Below are positions 24,410-36,870 of a stretch of 64,000 nucleotides of DNA, piece by piece. The notes beneath the pieces are model-generated. The model was not told the origin of the DNA and made no database searches. It saw nothing but the letters and a program-made list of their open reading frames with translations. Source of the DNA: Epiperipatus broadwayi (Eukaryota; Onychophora; Udeonychophora; Euonychophora; Peripatidae). Within the stretch, counting starts at the first letter, position 1. Each line of letters starts with the position of its first letter. Where the stretch lies: NCBI GenBank assembly GCA_028023455.1, contig JAQFVV010006429.1:1197508-1261507 (forward strand), given 5' to 3'. Made by a program: the position numbers and the translations under genes.

Positions 24410-24930
24410 CAGTGTTCTTCAACCCTTGGTCCGTGGACCGGTGCCGGGCTGCGGAACTTTTCTGCAGGTCCGCATGCTAGACGGGCAGTAAAGTTATTAC
24501 AAATAATAATAGTTTAAACTTTTAATTAATATAGCTAATTTTTATTTATTTTTTCATCTCATTTTTACCCAATTAAAAAAAAAAAGAAAACAGAACGAAA
24601 ACAAAATCTAATCAATCATTCATAAATTAATTTGTTTTTCTAGTTATCACAGATGTTTATGGGGGGTAGAATTAAATTTTTTATTAGTTTTCTAAAAAAA
24701 ATTTAAAAAAAAGTTTATTTTATTACATAAACTCCATATATATATATAAAACTTTATCTTACATATTTAACATTGTTGTTTTGATCAGTTATAACAATTA
24801 TGCTTATCTTTAAGAAAATTTATCTATAGACTCTGCCAGTCTGCGAAACCTTATCCTTATTTTTGCTGATCCGCGGAACCTTATCCTTATTTTTACCAGT
24901 CCGCAGGTGTGAAAAGGTTGAAGACCACTA
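24410..24930. mobile_element. hAT-type MITE, 521 bp
   Basis: Terminal inverted repeats CAGTGTTCTTCAACC (24410) and, inverted, TAGTGGTCTTCAACC (24930) match at 13 of 15 positions and have the CAGTG start typical of hAT transposons. They are flanked by a perfect 8-bp duplication ATCTAGAG (24402-24409, 24931-24938), the size expected for hAT. The ends are GC-rich (GTCCGTGGACCGGTGCC), the middle is AT-rich and non-coding. Near the right end a ~31-bp unit (ACCTTATCCTTATTTTT plus a CCGCGG-like part) is repeated two to three times (24829-24905), as in subterminal transposase-binding repeats. It would depend on a transposase supplied elsewhere. Confidence 0.9.
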
Positions 24931-25226
24931 ATCTAGAGAAATAGATAAAATCCAGTCTATGTCGTAGATATATATAACTATATATTGAAATGCTAAATTT
25001 ATTTTCAAAAAATGAAATAGTCAGTATGAACTGTAAAATCACTCTTCCTAATATTTATCATTAGATGTGTTTTCTCAGATATCAAATTGCTTGCTTATAT
25101 ATTTATATGTGTGTGCATATTCATTTGTTTAGTCATGCATATTTTTGTATGTATATACATAACTAATTAATAGTTATGTAAATTTATAATATATTGAAAC
25201 TGGATAAATGTTCCACATATTTACGC

Positions 25227-25308
25227 TTTACCTAGTGCCTACTATATAAGCACTAGAATGGGTTTGAACCCAAATTACCAGTAATGGACATCTAACTCAA
25301 TCATTAGG
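25227..25308 (-). mobile_element. SINE-like repeat with GGGTTCAAACCC B box, copy 1
   Basis: On the minus strand: a GAGTTAGATGTCCATTACTG segment, then GGGTTCAAACCC (a B-box match), then CTAGTGC-spacer-GCACTAGGTAAAG, a small hairpin. The same order occurs on the plus strand at 42376-42453. Two independent copies support a short dispersed repeat of tRNA origin; no clear A box is visible. Confidence 0.55.
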
Positions 25309-25879
25309 CAATCGTATAGATATATAGATGTATCAGCACATGGCTTTAAAGGGATCTCTATTAAAAGTTAAATGAGTGATAAATTATGTGGTAAAATAGG
25401 TGCAAAAATTAAAGTTTTATAGAATACAAATAAATAAAAAATTTATGAGTTTTAAAAATGTGTAAACATTTTTAATTTTTTTCTCAATTTAAATTTTAAA
25501 AGTAACTAGCCAATGTTGTAAATAGAGGGATCTGTAATCAGGATACTTCTGTCTATTCATCCTCCATTCTTATTCTAGACCCTTTAAGTTTGTTATTAGC
25601 AACTGTAGCTTCAGATTAAAAAATATATTTCAAAACAATTGCTTTTTCAATTCAAAATAAATGTTTTCTGCTAGATTTTTAAACAACTTTTCTCATATCA
25701 TGGATAAAGGTTTCCTAATCATTTTAAAATAAGAAACTTTTTTTATCTTACAATCAATATTAATATTTTATTTTGAAATATAATTTCATAACCAAAAAAA
25801 AATTATTTCATCTTGTTAAGTTTTTACATAATTCTCATTTTATATGTTTACACATGCTGTTATGTAAGAGTATCAAATT
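25309..25879. other. AT-rich spacer
   Basis: Nothing recognised. Confidence 0.5.
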
Positions 25880-26102
25880 CTTCATACAATAATCCCACTA
25901 AGTGCAAGCATTCATAATCAATAGATGCAAGAAGGTTTGTGCATAAAATTCCTATCTAATACCTACTCATCCAACATCTCCATAAGCTAGAAAAGAGTCT
26001 TGGGATGTTGGATGAGTAGGCACTAGATAAAGATTTTATGCACAATTTTTTCTGCATCCATTAATTATGAAGGCTTGCACTTGGTGTCACTACTGTATGA
26101 AG
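25880..26102. mobile_element. Foldback family A, short copy (A1)
   Basis: Inverted repeat of two ~105-bp arms meeting near 25990-25998. The outer ends read CTTCATACA(A/G)TA(A/G)TG; each arm carries the family signature AAGTGCAAGC...ATGGATGCA...TTTTATGCACAA...CTAGTGCCTACTCATCCAACATC. It is an internally deleted version of the longer copies at 43.8, 59.9 and 62.2 kb, with only the terminal ~110 bp kept. It touches the 5' end of LINE-X copy 2, and the first codons of the frame at 26067 come from this repeat. Confidence 0.85.
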
Positions 26103-27963
26103 AGTTTTAATAAAATGGCACAGAATAGAGTTTTCCCAAGTAGTTGGAGTAATACAAGAGTAAGGTTATTATTTAAAGGAAAGGGTAAGGATCATAGAAA
26201 GTTGAATAATTATAGACCGATAGCGGTAACATCAGTTTTATATAAAGTTTTCTCGTATATGGTGGCTAGTAAAGTTGTAAAATGGATGGAAGGGAATAAT
26301 GTAGTGGGTGAAATGCAAGGAGGTTTTAGATTAGGTAGGCATATAGGAGATAGTTTATTTGTAGTTACACAACTATGGATATGAGTAGGAATGCAGATAA
26401 ACAGTTATATATGAGTTTTATAGATATAGAGAAGGCATATGATAGAGTAAATAGAAATAGATTATGGATAAGTTTAGCAAATTTGGGAATGGATGAAGCT
26501 TTAATAGATATTATTAAGAAATTATATGAAAATAATTATTATATATATCAATTAGAGAATATAGAATCAATTAAAGTTAAAAATGGTGTGGGACTAAGGC
26601 AAGGATGCCCTATGTCACCTATTTTGTTTGTGTTGTATTCGAGTGAAATGGAAAGAGCAATAGAAAGATTAGGAAGAGGGATAGAGATACCGTTAATAGG
26701 TAGTAAGGGAGTATATATTTTGTCAGGTCTTTTTTTTGCAGATGATATATTTTTGTGTGCAGAAAAAAGAGAAGATATGGAAGTTATGTTGAGGACATGT
26801 GCAAGGGTGGGTAAAGAGATGGGGATTAAATTTAGTGAAGAAAAATCAAATATAATGATGGTTAATACTGAGGAAAGAGAAGATGTAGAATTTTTATTGG
26901 GAGATATTAAGTTAAGTGTGGTGAATAGATATAGTTATTTGGGAATTATTTTAAGTAATCAGAAAAATTATTTGGATGAATGGGAGAAAAAATTGATAAA
27001 TGAAGCAAAGAAAAGAAAGGGATTGATAAAGAAATTAACAGTATTTTCATATAATAAATATGATGTAGCTAGAATTATATGGAAAGGAGTTGCAGTAGCA
27101 GGGTTAACATATGGTAATGATGCATTATATGTTAGTAAAAAGATATTAGATTATTTAGAAAAAGCTCAAAGGGAAGTAGGAAGACATGCATTGGATGCAG
27201 AAGTATGGACAGCAAGGAAGGCAATTCAAGGAGAAATGGGATGGTCAAGTTTTCATATGAGAGATGCAAAAAGTAAAATGAAAATGTTTGGTAGATCGCA
27301 GTTTATGGATAATAAAAGAATAGCTAAAATAGTATTTTATTGGGTTATGAGTAAAGGGCAGGTAACAAGATGGGTGAGAAAGGTAATGCGCTATGCAAAA
27401 GATTTGGATAAAGAATTTATATCAGTATATTTGTACAAAAGATGGGATGATTGTGTTAAGAGGATTATTGAGTGTTATAGTAGTAAGGAATGGGATAAAA
27501 GAATAAATTTATTAATAAAGACTAGGGAGTTAAAGAGATGGAGAAATAGTATGGAGAGTAAAATGTGTTTAAATATATATATAGAAATAAACAGAATATT
27601 AGGTGTGAGTTAATATATGATAATAGTAAGGAAAGTAGTTTATTGTTTAAGGCTCGAACGGGATCTTTAGCTACAAAAGAATATACATGTAAATGGAAAA
27701 ATATGGGTGATTTATTTTATAAATTATGTAAGGAAGGAATTGAAAATATTAGGCATTTGTTAATTGAATGTAAATGTTTGAAAACAGAAAGGGTACATAT
27801 AATGAAGTTGTGGAAAAATAAATATGAAAAGAGTGATTATACAGAAAGTGAATTATTGGTTTTTATGCTGGGTTTGGGAAAAGATAAGGGGGATTTAGAT
27901 ATAAAGGTTATAGAGTTGACAAAAATTATGTTGTGGAAATGGGATAGAGCAGATTATGGGTAA
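26103..27963 (+). pseudogene. LINE-X reverse transcriptase, two frameshifts
   Basis: Three frames in order. 26067-26384 (its first dozen codons belong to foldback A1) has VRLLFKGKGKDHRKLNNYRP, the RT fingers. 26375-27613 (412 codons) has motif A FIDIEKAYD at 15-23, motif B GLRQGCPMSP at 73-82 and motif C FADD at 121-124, then the conserved GEMGWSSF region. 27565-27963 ends the protein with KLC-X8-H-X4-C, the remains of a CX2CX8HX4C motif whose first Cys is Tyr here. The first shift is near 26370. The second is at or near an (AT)n tract (27572-27583) whose length differs from copy 1. Catalytic residues of the RT are intact, so decay is recent or mild. Confidence 0.9.
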
Positions 27964-28085
27964 ATTTAGAGTGGGGAATGTAAAAGAAAGTGGCTAACAG
28001 GTTTATCTGGGCATAATTGCTGAGATATTCTTGACTTCGTTTAAGGAGAAGCCATAATACATCACATCACATCACATCACATTAC
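26103..28085 (+). mobile_element. LINE-X copy 2 (second non-LTR lineage), 5' truncated
   Basis: Contains reverse transcriptase, a long C-terminal region, a zinc-knuckle-like motif and a 3' end of repeated ATCAC (28058-28082) in place of poly(A). It lacks an endonuclease and the N-terminal part of the RT, so it is 5' truncated. It is not close to the RTE in this window: motif B is RQGCPMSP, not RQGDSISP, and the C-terminal half is different. I do not place it in a named clade with confidence. Confidence 0.9.
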
Positions 28086-29044
28086 TCTTAGTGATAAGTT
28101 TTTATTAAATTTTTATTTGCAATATGATTTTTTCTTATTTTTTTAAATTTTAAATTCATTTTTTTGGGTTCTCTGTTATTCAAATATTATATGTCCAAGT
28201 GGCAAGTGATATTTATATATTGTTTATTCTTGATACTTGTAAATGTCAGTTATAAATTCAGCATTTCTTTAAACTTTAGATTATACTGAAGTTATACGTA
28301 ACTACAAAAAATGCATTTCATTAACTATATACAAGGAATTATATTTAATACTTCTAAAGTATCTTACTTGTATTTAATCTTTTTCATACTTCATTTTTTA
28401 GAGTATAGATGTTTCTTAAGTGATAAAAACATAGAAAAAATATAGGTATAGTAATAGTTAGATATTATTGCAGTAATAATGACATATTAAAGACGTTAAA
28501 CATTTGTAATCATTCCTATTTGGTGACAAAATGGTTGCAATATAATGCATTATATTTTTAAACATTTGTACTTTTTTCTTAAACCTGCAATTTTTAAAGT
28601 TTTTTTATTGTGAAATATTTTTATTTTCTAAACTCCCAATCAATGTACTTTCTATCTTATAAAGTAGTAAGAGTTTTCATCACAATATTCTATTTTCATT
28701 TAATTGTGTTCATGAGAAAATATAAAAAATGCATAAGTCAACAATAAAGATCCCCTGCATATATTGCAATTATACATATATTGGGTTGAGAAGAAATATT
28801 GAGAAGCAAAATGATATCAGCATTTAATATGAACATATAAAAAGTAATAAAAAAAGGATTAATACAATAACAGCTATTTTCTTTCACTATAAAGAACATT
28901 TTACATTAATTTTGATCTAACTAATACCAAAATTCTTCATGAGAAAAAAAATCATAATAAGTGAATACTCAAGAAAGCATTTTTTTATAAATAGATATAA
29001 GTCAATTATTTTGTATAGCATGATGTTTTTTTTTTTTTTACAAA
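28086..29044. other. AT-rich spacer
   Basis: Nothing recognised. Confidence 0.5.
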
Positions 29045-29274
29045 CTGTAATATTTTAAACAGCATTAAACTGTTGCACATGCACTTTGGATTTTAACTAT
29101 AAAATGAATGAATACAAACACTTCAAACACATGATAAAGTCTTTGAAAAAGATAGAATGGCCTCTATTTTTTCCAAAGACTTTATCATATGTTTGAAGTG
29201 TTTGTATTCATTCATTTTATAGTTAAAATCCAAAGCGCATGTGCAACAGTTTAATGCTGTTTAAAATATTACAG
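29045..29274. repeat. Near-perfect palindrome, 101-bp arms
   Basis: 29045-29145 and 29174-29274 are inverted copies with two mismatches (99 of 101). The 28-base centre also pairs largely (GAAAAAGATAGA with CTCTATTTTTTC), leaving a loop of a few bases around ATGGCC. An RNA across it would form an almost unbroken hairpin of ~110 bp. No terminal features of a known transposon are obvious. Outside the arms the sequence is T-rich on the left and unrelated on the right. Confidence 0.95.
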
Positions 29275-30102
29275 ATTATAAATAGATATAGGAAATCTTT
29301 ATTTAATAAGTAAAGTGCAAATATTAAACTTCTGCAAATTTTAAACTTTTTAATAATTGATAATGATTATAAAAATAACTTGAACTACTCCTCAATTTTA
29401 TAATTGTTTTTGTTATTATTTACTGTTATTCAATAGCTTTATCACTATATTTATATATACATTGCATTTTATCAATATATTTATATATACATTGCATTGA
29501 AGAAATATGTCTAACCAATCCGATATTACATTTAACAGGGTTTGCATTCTTTACATTTTAAAATCTATGATATCATGACTATCTACCAATGTAAAAAATT
29601 TCATATTATTCTTTTTCATTGTGAATATTATTTTTTTAAAAAAATCTTCCTTCATAAGAGAATGTGAAACTTTAAATACCTGAACTTCTATCTCAGAAAT
29701 AAATAGTCCAACTTTTTATTTACATTACATATACTGACTTATACGAAAAAGATGTAGTGATAGAATGATGAACCCTCAAGCTAATAGTTCATGGATTACA
29801 GCCAGCTCTTTCACTTCTGGTGCATAATCTTTTCATTAACTTCTAAGCAATAAAACATTATGCTATATGTATATACTTGTTTGATAATTAGGTATAATAG
29901 ATTTTATATATGATAAGTGTATTCTAGTAGATCTGTGAGTTTTCAATAATTATATATGTAAGTATTTATTTGATGAAAATTTAATTGTATCTGATCTATT
30001 ATTTTTTTTTTTAAGTGTGTGGACTTATACTTTGGATTTATATATATATATATATACTTTGGATTTATTTTTATATATATATTGATCGTTTTGCATTGAC
30101 AT
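29275..30102. other. AT-rich spacer
   Basis: A 30-base unit (ATATTTATATATACATTGCAT) is duplicated in tandem at 29440-29500. A 66-codon minus-strand frame at 29943-30143 is (AT)n-derived. Nothing coding. Confidence 0.4.
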
Positions 30103-31088
30103 TGTACTAACAAGATTTTCAGACATCTCTTTAACATTTCCAAATGATTCTTCTTATTTAGAAAATGCCAATGAGACTCTATTAAAATGTCAGTTTAAGT
30201 AATGGTGTTAAAAATAAGAATATATATATACAGATGAATCTAAAATATAAGTACTCATCCTTTTATCTAAAAATATCCTCACTTTATTACATATATTCAC
30301 TTTCATCTGTGCTTCTCTCATTTTGGTTCAACCATATCACAACATCCATCTGTGTTCTCTCTCTTTCTTTCTTTCATCAATGTAAAATGATGGCATGTCT
30401 CTACCTGATACGTCCATAATCCAGATTTACATATGAAAGAAAGTATTCCAATTAAGTTTTAGATTTCTTTAGGTTTTATGTTAACTATTCTATAGACAAC
30501 ACAACTCACATCCAATTATTTATATCTTTAAGTACAGTAATGAAATATTTTATTTTATACTAAAATTGAAATATAACTTACTCTGTGACTATATTATTTT
30601 CAAATCTTTTGTGCATTTTTTAATCAGATTCTTCCATTTATTTTTAGTTTTATGGAGCAACAAAGACTTCTATTATAAAGTTCAATACTTCGTTTGAAAT
30701 TTTTCAGATTACTAAATAGTTTTACTTTTTCTTCACATACAAATCTTCAGTTGTGGACATGGGTGGCAGAAATGTGACACAACGTCAGTTTGATTATATA
30801 TAATTAAAGAGATGAGGGTCTGAGTTTTTACATTGATGGATAGTTATGATATTGTACAGGCGAGATGAAAGAGAAACAAATAAAAATAGAGAAAATATAT
30901 ATAATAAAATGAAGATTTTTCATAGATAAACAATGCAAATTTATATTTCGGATTCGTGTGTGTATGCATTTGCTTATTTTCAACATTGCTATTGTACTGA
31001 CATTTTAAAAGAGACTCATTAGCAGTTTTCTGGTTAAGAATGCTCTTTTGGGAATATTAAAGAGACGTCTGAAAATTTTGTTAGTATA
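30103..31088. mobile_element. Foldback C, diverged long inverted repeat
   Basis: Left arm 30103 to ~30385 and right arm ~30800-31088 are inverted copies. Both carry, from the outside in, ACTAACAA(G/A)ATTTTCAGAC, TCTCTTTAA, then AATGAG(A/T)CTCT, TTAAAATGTCAGT, TTTCATCT and CATCAATGTAAAA. Divergence is high with several indels. About 400 bp of unrelated AT-rich sequence forms the loop. No coding potential. Confidence 0.7.
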
Positions 31089-32060
<972 letters not shown>

Positions 32061-32062
<2 letters not shown>

Positions 32063-33498
32063 TATGTAAATTAATAAACTGAAAATATTTTTAAAAAAAT
32101 TTGTTAATAATTATAGAGTATAAAAAATAATATTAAACGTAAGAAAAAGGCAAATATGATTAATGTAGTTACAAAAGTAATGTTATTGAAAGAACTAAGA
32201 GAGAAAAAAGTGTTTTTTTAATATAGTAAGATAGAAAAAATATTGAACTGTACTTAAAGATAGGGATACAGAAATCTGTAATGACAAACAAAAGAAGAAA
32301 AAAGTAGATAAATGACTTGATAAACTTAAGAAAGAATGATATGAGATCTTATTTTGGAAAAGTAATAACCAGAATATTTTAGATAATTATTAAATACCAG
32401 ACACTTACCTTTTTTTTTAAAAAAAAAACAAAAAAACTATTTATTATTAAATTAACCTATTAAAAATTCAATCATCAATTATGTATTGGTAAATTGAAAA
32501 AGTGGATCAATTTTTAAAAAGTGTAATTTCTACATTTTGAATCTTAATAAATTTATTTCCTCCCAATATATAATATTTTTTGAAAGATAAACCCATAAGT
32601 GAAATGTTGTGCATGGTCATATAACATTTAAGATAAGATTTTTAAATTTAATGTTGTGTGGAAAATAAACATTATTTATTTTATTACAAATTAATTTTAA
32701 ATGGAAATTTTAAAAAATATTTGATTAAAATATAATCGAGGAAATATTATAATAAAGAATCTACTATTGATTTATTGCTTTCAATACTAAAAAGTCCTTG
32801 CAATAAAAAATATACAATCTAATTCAGAAAAAGAACTACTTATCCAAATGATACTCTTAATAAATAATAATGAACAATGTAAACTATTTATATTTAATGA
32901 TTCATTAATAGAAGCAAAAGATAACGACTCTAAAATCTAGTGTTCCTAGTGTTGTTGAAACTCTCAATAAAATATTCATAAAATTTTAATAATTTTTGGT
33001 TGGTCCACTGACAGTAATATTTATGCATATAAAAAAAGAAAAAAAACAAGCATTGTTTTATACATTTGATCTCTATTTTTGTTCTGTTCTTCTATATGAA
33101 TGAACTATTTGGAATTCACCTATTTTCTGGCAACAAGATAAATTCTTAGTGTTGTCTTTGCAGAATTTGAGTTTCTATTTTAACTCTAGTATCAATCTAA
33201 CAACATTTTATAAGTTTAATGGGGTTTTCTTTTATTATCTACTACCTTGGTGATATCAGGTGTTGTTAATCAGATGTTGGTTCTACTTTGTGTCAATTTA
33301 TTTTATACTTATAAGCTGGAATTATCACTAATATATCAGGTAAAAGAATGTTAGTGTAAAATATTTTCTAATTTGTCACAATTAAACATTTTTTCAAGAA
33401 ATACTTCTGTATAATTAATAGTTTATAAATATAAATCTGAGAACCAATACTTATATACACCCTATCTAAAAACACATTTATATAATTATATTATTTTA
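32061..33498. other. AT-rich spacer
   Basis: Nothing recognised. Confidence 0.5.
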
Positions 33499-34143
33499 TT
33501 TAAATACAAGAATATTATATATACTTTTAAGATAGATGTAATCAGAGGGGTTTTTAACCCAGACTTTCAAGCTCCCTTAAGTTGTCCCTCCATCTTATAC
33601 AATCAATACACATGACTACATACATGTGAAAAAAAATAAACGATCTCTAATATACATATTTCATGTTGAACCAACATTCATCAGTTGATCCACATCATCT
33701 CCCACACATATATAATCAGTGCTCAGTTTACATTAAGATAGCAAATAGTCAAACATTAATTAACAGATTTCAGTCTTCTCTACTCTCCATCTCTTCAGCC
33801 ATCCATATCATTAAAAGTCTGAAGATAGCATATTCAAAGTCCTATTGAGCTTTGAACATACCATCTTCAGATTTTCAATGATATGGATGGCTGAAGAGTT
33901 GAGTGGAGAAGATTGAATTCTGTCGATTAAAGTTTGAGTATTTGCTACTTTAATATATACCAAGCAATGATTATATATATGCGTGTGTGGGCAATGATAA
34001 TTTGGACTAGCTGATAAGTACTTGTTTAGCATGAAATATGTATATTGGAGATCATTTGTCTTTTAGGATATTGAAAGTCTGGATTTAAATCATTTCTAAT
34101 TAAATCTATCTTTAAAAAATATATAATATTCTTGTATTTAAAT
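33499..34143. mobile_element. Foldback family B, copy B1
   Basis: Long inverted repeat closing on a 10-base loop (33840-33849). Arms are ~341 and ~294 bp; the outer ~45 bp (ATTTAAATACAAGAATATTA) are also inverted. Each arm contains the family core TTCATG(T/C)TRAACC-A-CATCAGTTG...CATCTCCCACAC...AAGATAGCAAAT and an inner CATCCATATCATT-A-AATCTGAAGAT. The right arm lacks ~60 bp present in the left. Short ORFs at 33663 and 33811 are mirror images of the arms and not genes. Confidence 0.9.
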
Positions 34144-34264
34144 ATTACATTTTCAGCCTGTGTTCTGCCTATCCCTCTTCTGTGTATTTAAATAAACTTA
34201 TGGTCCTGCATATAAGGAGTCACAATGACAGTCAACATGGATATGACAACAAAATTGGAAAATA

Positions 34265-34545
34265 TAAGTCTTGAACATATCATTTTCAGATTTTTAATGA
34301 TATGAAGAGCTGAAGAGTTGGATAATAAAGAAAATTGAAGCCTATACATTAACGTTTAAAGATTTGCTATCTTAATATAAAATAAGCACTGATTGTGTAT
34401 TGGTGTGGGAGATGATGATCTGAACGAACTGATGAATGTTGTTTTTCGCATATATGTGGTTAAGTATATCGGTTATATAAGATGAAGCAGAGATCTGAAG
34501 GGAGTTTGGAAGTCTAGGTTCAAATCCCCTCTAATTATATAAAGT
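34265..34545. mobile_element. Foldback family B, single arm (B2)
   Basis: Same order of blocks as the right arm of B1: CTTGAACATATCATTTTCAG, AATGATATG-GCTGAAGAG, AGATTTGCTATCTTAATATA, GGGAGATGATGATCTG, GAACTGATGAATG, then GGTTCAAATCCCCTC at the outer end. No inverted partner lies nearby, so it is a half element. The outer GGTTCAAATCC matches a polymerase III B box. Confidence 0.8.
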
Positions 34546-36164
34546 GAATTATATTGTTTATAACAAACTTACTTTTTAACACAAGTCAGAATATTTTATT
34601 GATGGAAAAAGTAGATTAAAGTTTTATTTTTTAAAAAATTAGCATATTTGTTCATATTAGTGAAACGGTCGTGGACTAATTCAATTAGTTCGAAAGCATA
34701 TTACTAACTTGATTAATTTTAGCATAGAAAGCAAATAAAATAATATATTTACTAAAATCTCTGAAGGATTTTATTTTAAGTCTTTCCTGCTTACTAAAAG
34801 AAAACAGTAGGAAGCAAATGATGTACTGTCAAACTTTTCTTTTAATATGTTTATTAATGAATTAAAAAAAAAAAAAAAAAACATTTTTAGTCATCCATTT
34901 AAGTAACAACTGCGGATTGAATCATAAAACGTGTCTACTAATCTTTTAAATAATGGCTTTCATGACATTTTTTGCATGTTTTTTTATAAACACATAAACA
35001 GACAAAGAGCTAAATAGGTATGTAAGTAGATAGATAGATGAATGAATAAATTGATGACTAGATATATAGATAGAAAATAGATGGATAGATAAATACGTTA
35101 TAAATACGGCAGATAAGTAAAAGTGGGTGGCTAAATAGGTAGATAAACAGGCAATCGCATTGGCTGACAGTTAGAAAGGTAGGTTTGTTGATAAATAGTA
35201 GTTATACATAGATGAACAGATATATATATATGCAGAGAAAAAGTTAAATAGACAGACAGAAAGATAGATAGGTAGGTAGGTAAATAGATAGGCAGGCAGG
35301 TAGATAGGTGTTAAAATATCTTTTAAATAACCTACTTCAGAACAAAAGCATTTTTTCTTTATATAGAAACACTTAAAGAAAAGAAATCATTTTCTAACTT
35401 ACCATTTGCTAAATTGTACTTTTTGAAATGTTAAAAAATTAGATGGGTTAAGTAAGAGATGAATACTTAAAAACAATCTAAACTTGATTGAAATCTGATA
35501 ATTTCCCAACATTCAACTGCTTACGTTTAAACCATAGGTTTTGGGCACGGCGGCCAGATTTACAAAGCGCACCATCTTCAAACATACATAACATAAATGC
35601 ATATCTATAGTAATAATAATTCAAATATTAGTGTGTTCATAAAAATTTAAATAATGTTCTAAAAAATATTGGAGTGATAAATATATAAAATTATCAAAAA
35701 TGTTAAACTTTTTTTGTCAGTGAAATACTATTTCCAACGTGATTAAATTTTAATTGATAGGATTTTTTTTTTTTAAATTAAAATAATATTGTAATTAGAT
35801 TACTAGACTCATTTGATCTCACATTTTTACACTGCTATAATAAATGACTTTGTGAACTAGTTTATAAATGAAGGTTCAGTAGTCGTAGGGAATTCTACTT
35901 AGATACTAAGTTAAGAGGGGTTTAAAGTTAGAAAAACAAATGAATCAGAGATTAATTTTTCACCCAAAAAAAATATGTGATTAGAGTAGTTTTAATTACA
36001 ATTGTTGTTAAATAAACCTGATAAAAGCTTCACAAAAGTTGCCTAATGTACTTTTTTGTTGTTAAGAGTTTCACATTTAAGTAATGAAATTAAAACAAAT
36101 TTTGACAAATAAGTGTAAAATTCCGTTCCCCTGCGATTATTTTAATTATATATATATATATATA
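34546..36164. other. AT-rich spacer with decayed tetranucleotide repeats
   Basis: 35015-35310 is a degenerate GATA/GGTA/GACA region (TAGATAGATAGATGAATGAA-like), an old microsatellite. No gene recognised. Confidence 0.5.
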
Positions 36165-36740
36165 AGTATAGAGGATTTGAACTCAGATTTTCAAGCACCC
36201 TTCAACTATCCACACTATCTTATACAACTGATACCCATGACCACACACATGTAGAAAAGATTAATAATCACCAATATACGTATTTCATGCTAAACCAGCA
36301 GTCATCAGTTGTTGCAGATTATAATCTCTCACACATATATATATAATCAATGCTCAGTTTATATTAAGATAGCAAATCTTCAATAATATTAGCATCAGCA
36401 TGGGATTTGAGTTTTCATCATCAAATTTTCAATGATATGGATGGCTGAAAAGTTGGAGGTTGCAGTGGATTGCAGTCTGTCCATTAAAGTATGAAGATTT
36501 GCTATCTTAATATAAACTGAGCATTGATTATATATATCTGTGTGTGAGAGATGATAATATATATATCTGTGTGAGAGAGATGATAATCTGGACCAACTGA
36601 TGAGTACTGGCTTAGCATGAAATATGTATATTGGTGATTATTAATCTTTTCTACATGTGTGGCGTCATGGGTATCAGTTGTATAGGATAGTGTGGATAGT
36701 TGAAAGGTGGTTGAAAATCTGAGTTCAAATCCTCTATACT
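36165..36740. mobile_element. Foldback family B, copy B3
   Basis: Outer ends TAAGTATAGAGG and CCTCTATACTTA are inverted. The outer ~220 bp of each side pair well (AATAATCACCAATATACGTA, TTTCATGCTAAACCAGCA, CTCAGTTTATATTAAGATAG). The left arm has lost the inner block, leaving an unpaired inner stretch of ~115 bases. The right arm contains a 29-base tandem duplication (ATATATATCTGTGTGAGAGA). A 93-codon minus-strand frame (36502-36783) is derived from the repeat. Confidence 0.9.
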
Positions 36741-36770
36741 TACAATTAAGCTCCCAGGTTTGTGAAGAGT

Positions 36771-36870
36771 GCCTGGTTTTCAAATATATATATATATATC
36801 AAGAAAAAATATATATATATATATATGCCTGGTTTTCAAATATATATATATATATCAAGAAAAAATATTA
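36771..36870. repeat. 56-bp tandem duplication
   Basis: GCCTGGTTTTCAAATATATA ... TATCAAGAAAAAATAT occurs at 36771 and again at 36827, with an (AT)n tract inside each unit. Confidence 0.9.

Noticed and set aside
33663-34032. Similar short ORFs on opposite strands (LNQHSSVDP / LNKYLSASP)
   Set aside because: Mirror-image translations of the two arms of foldback B1.
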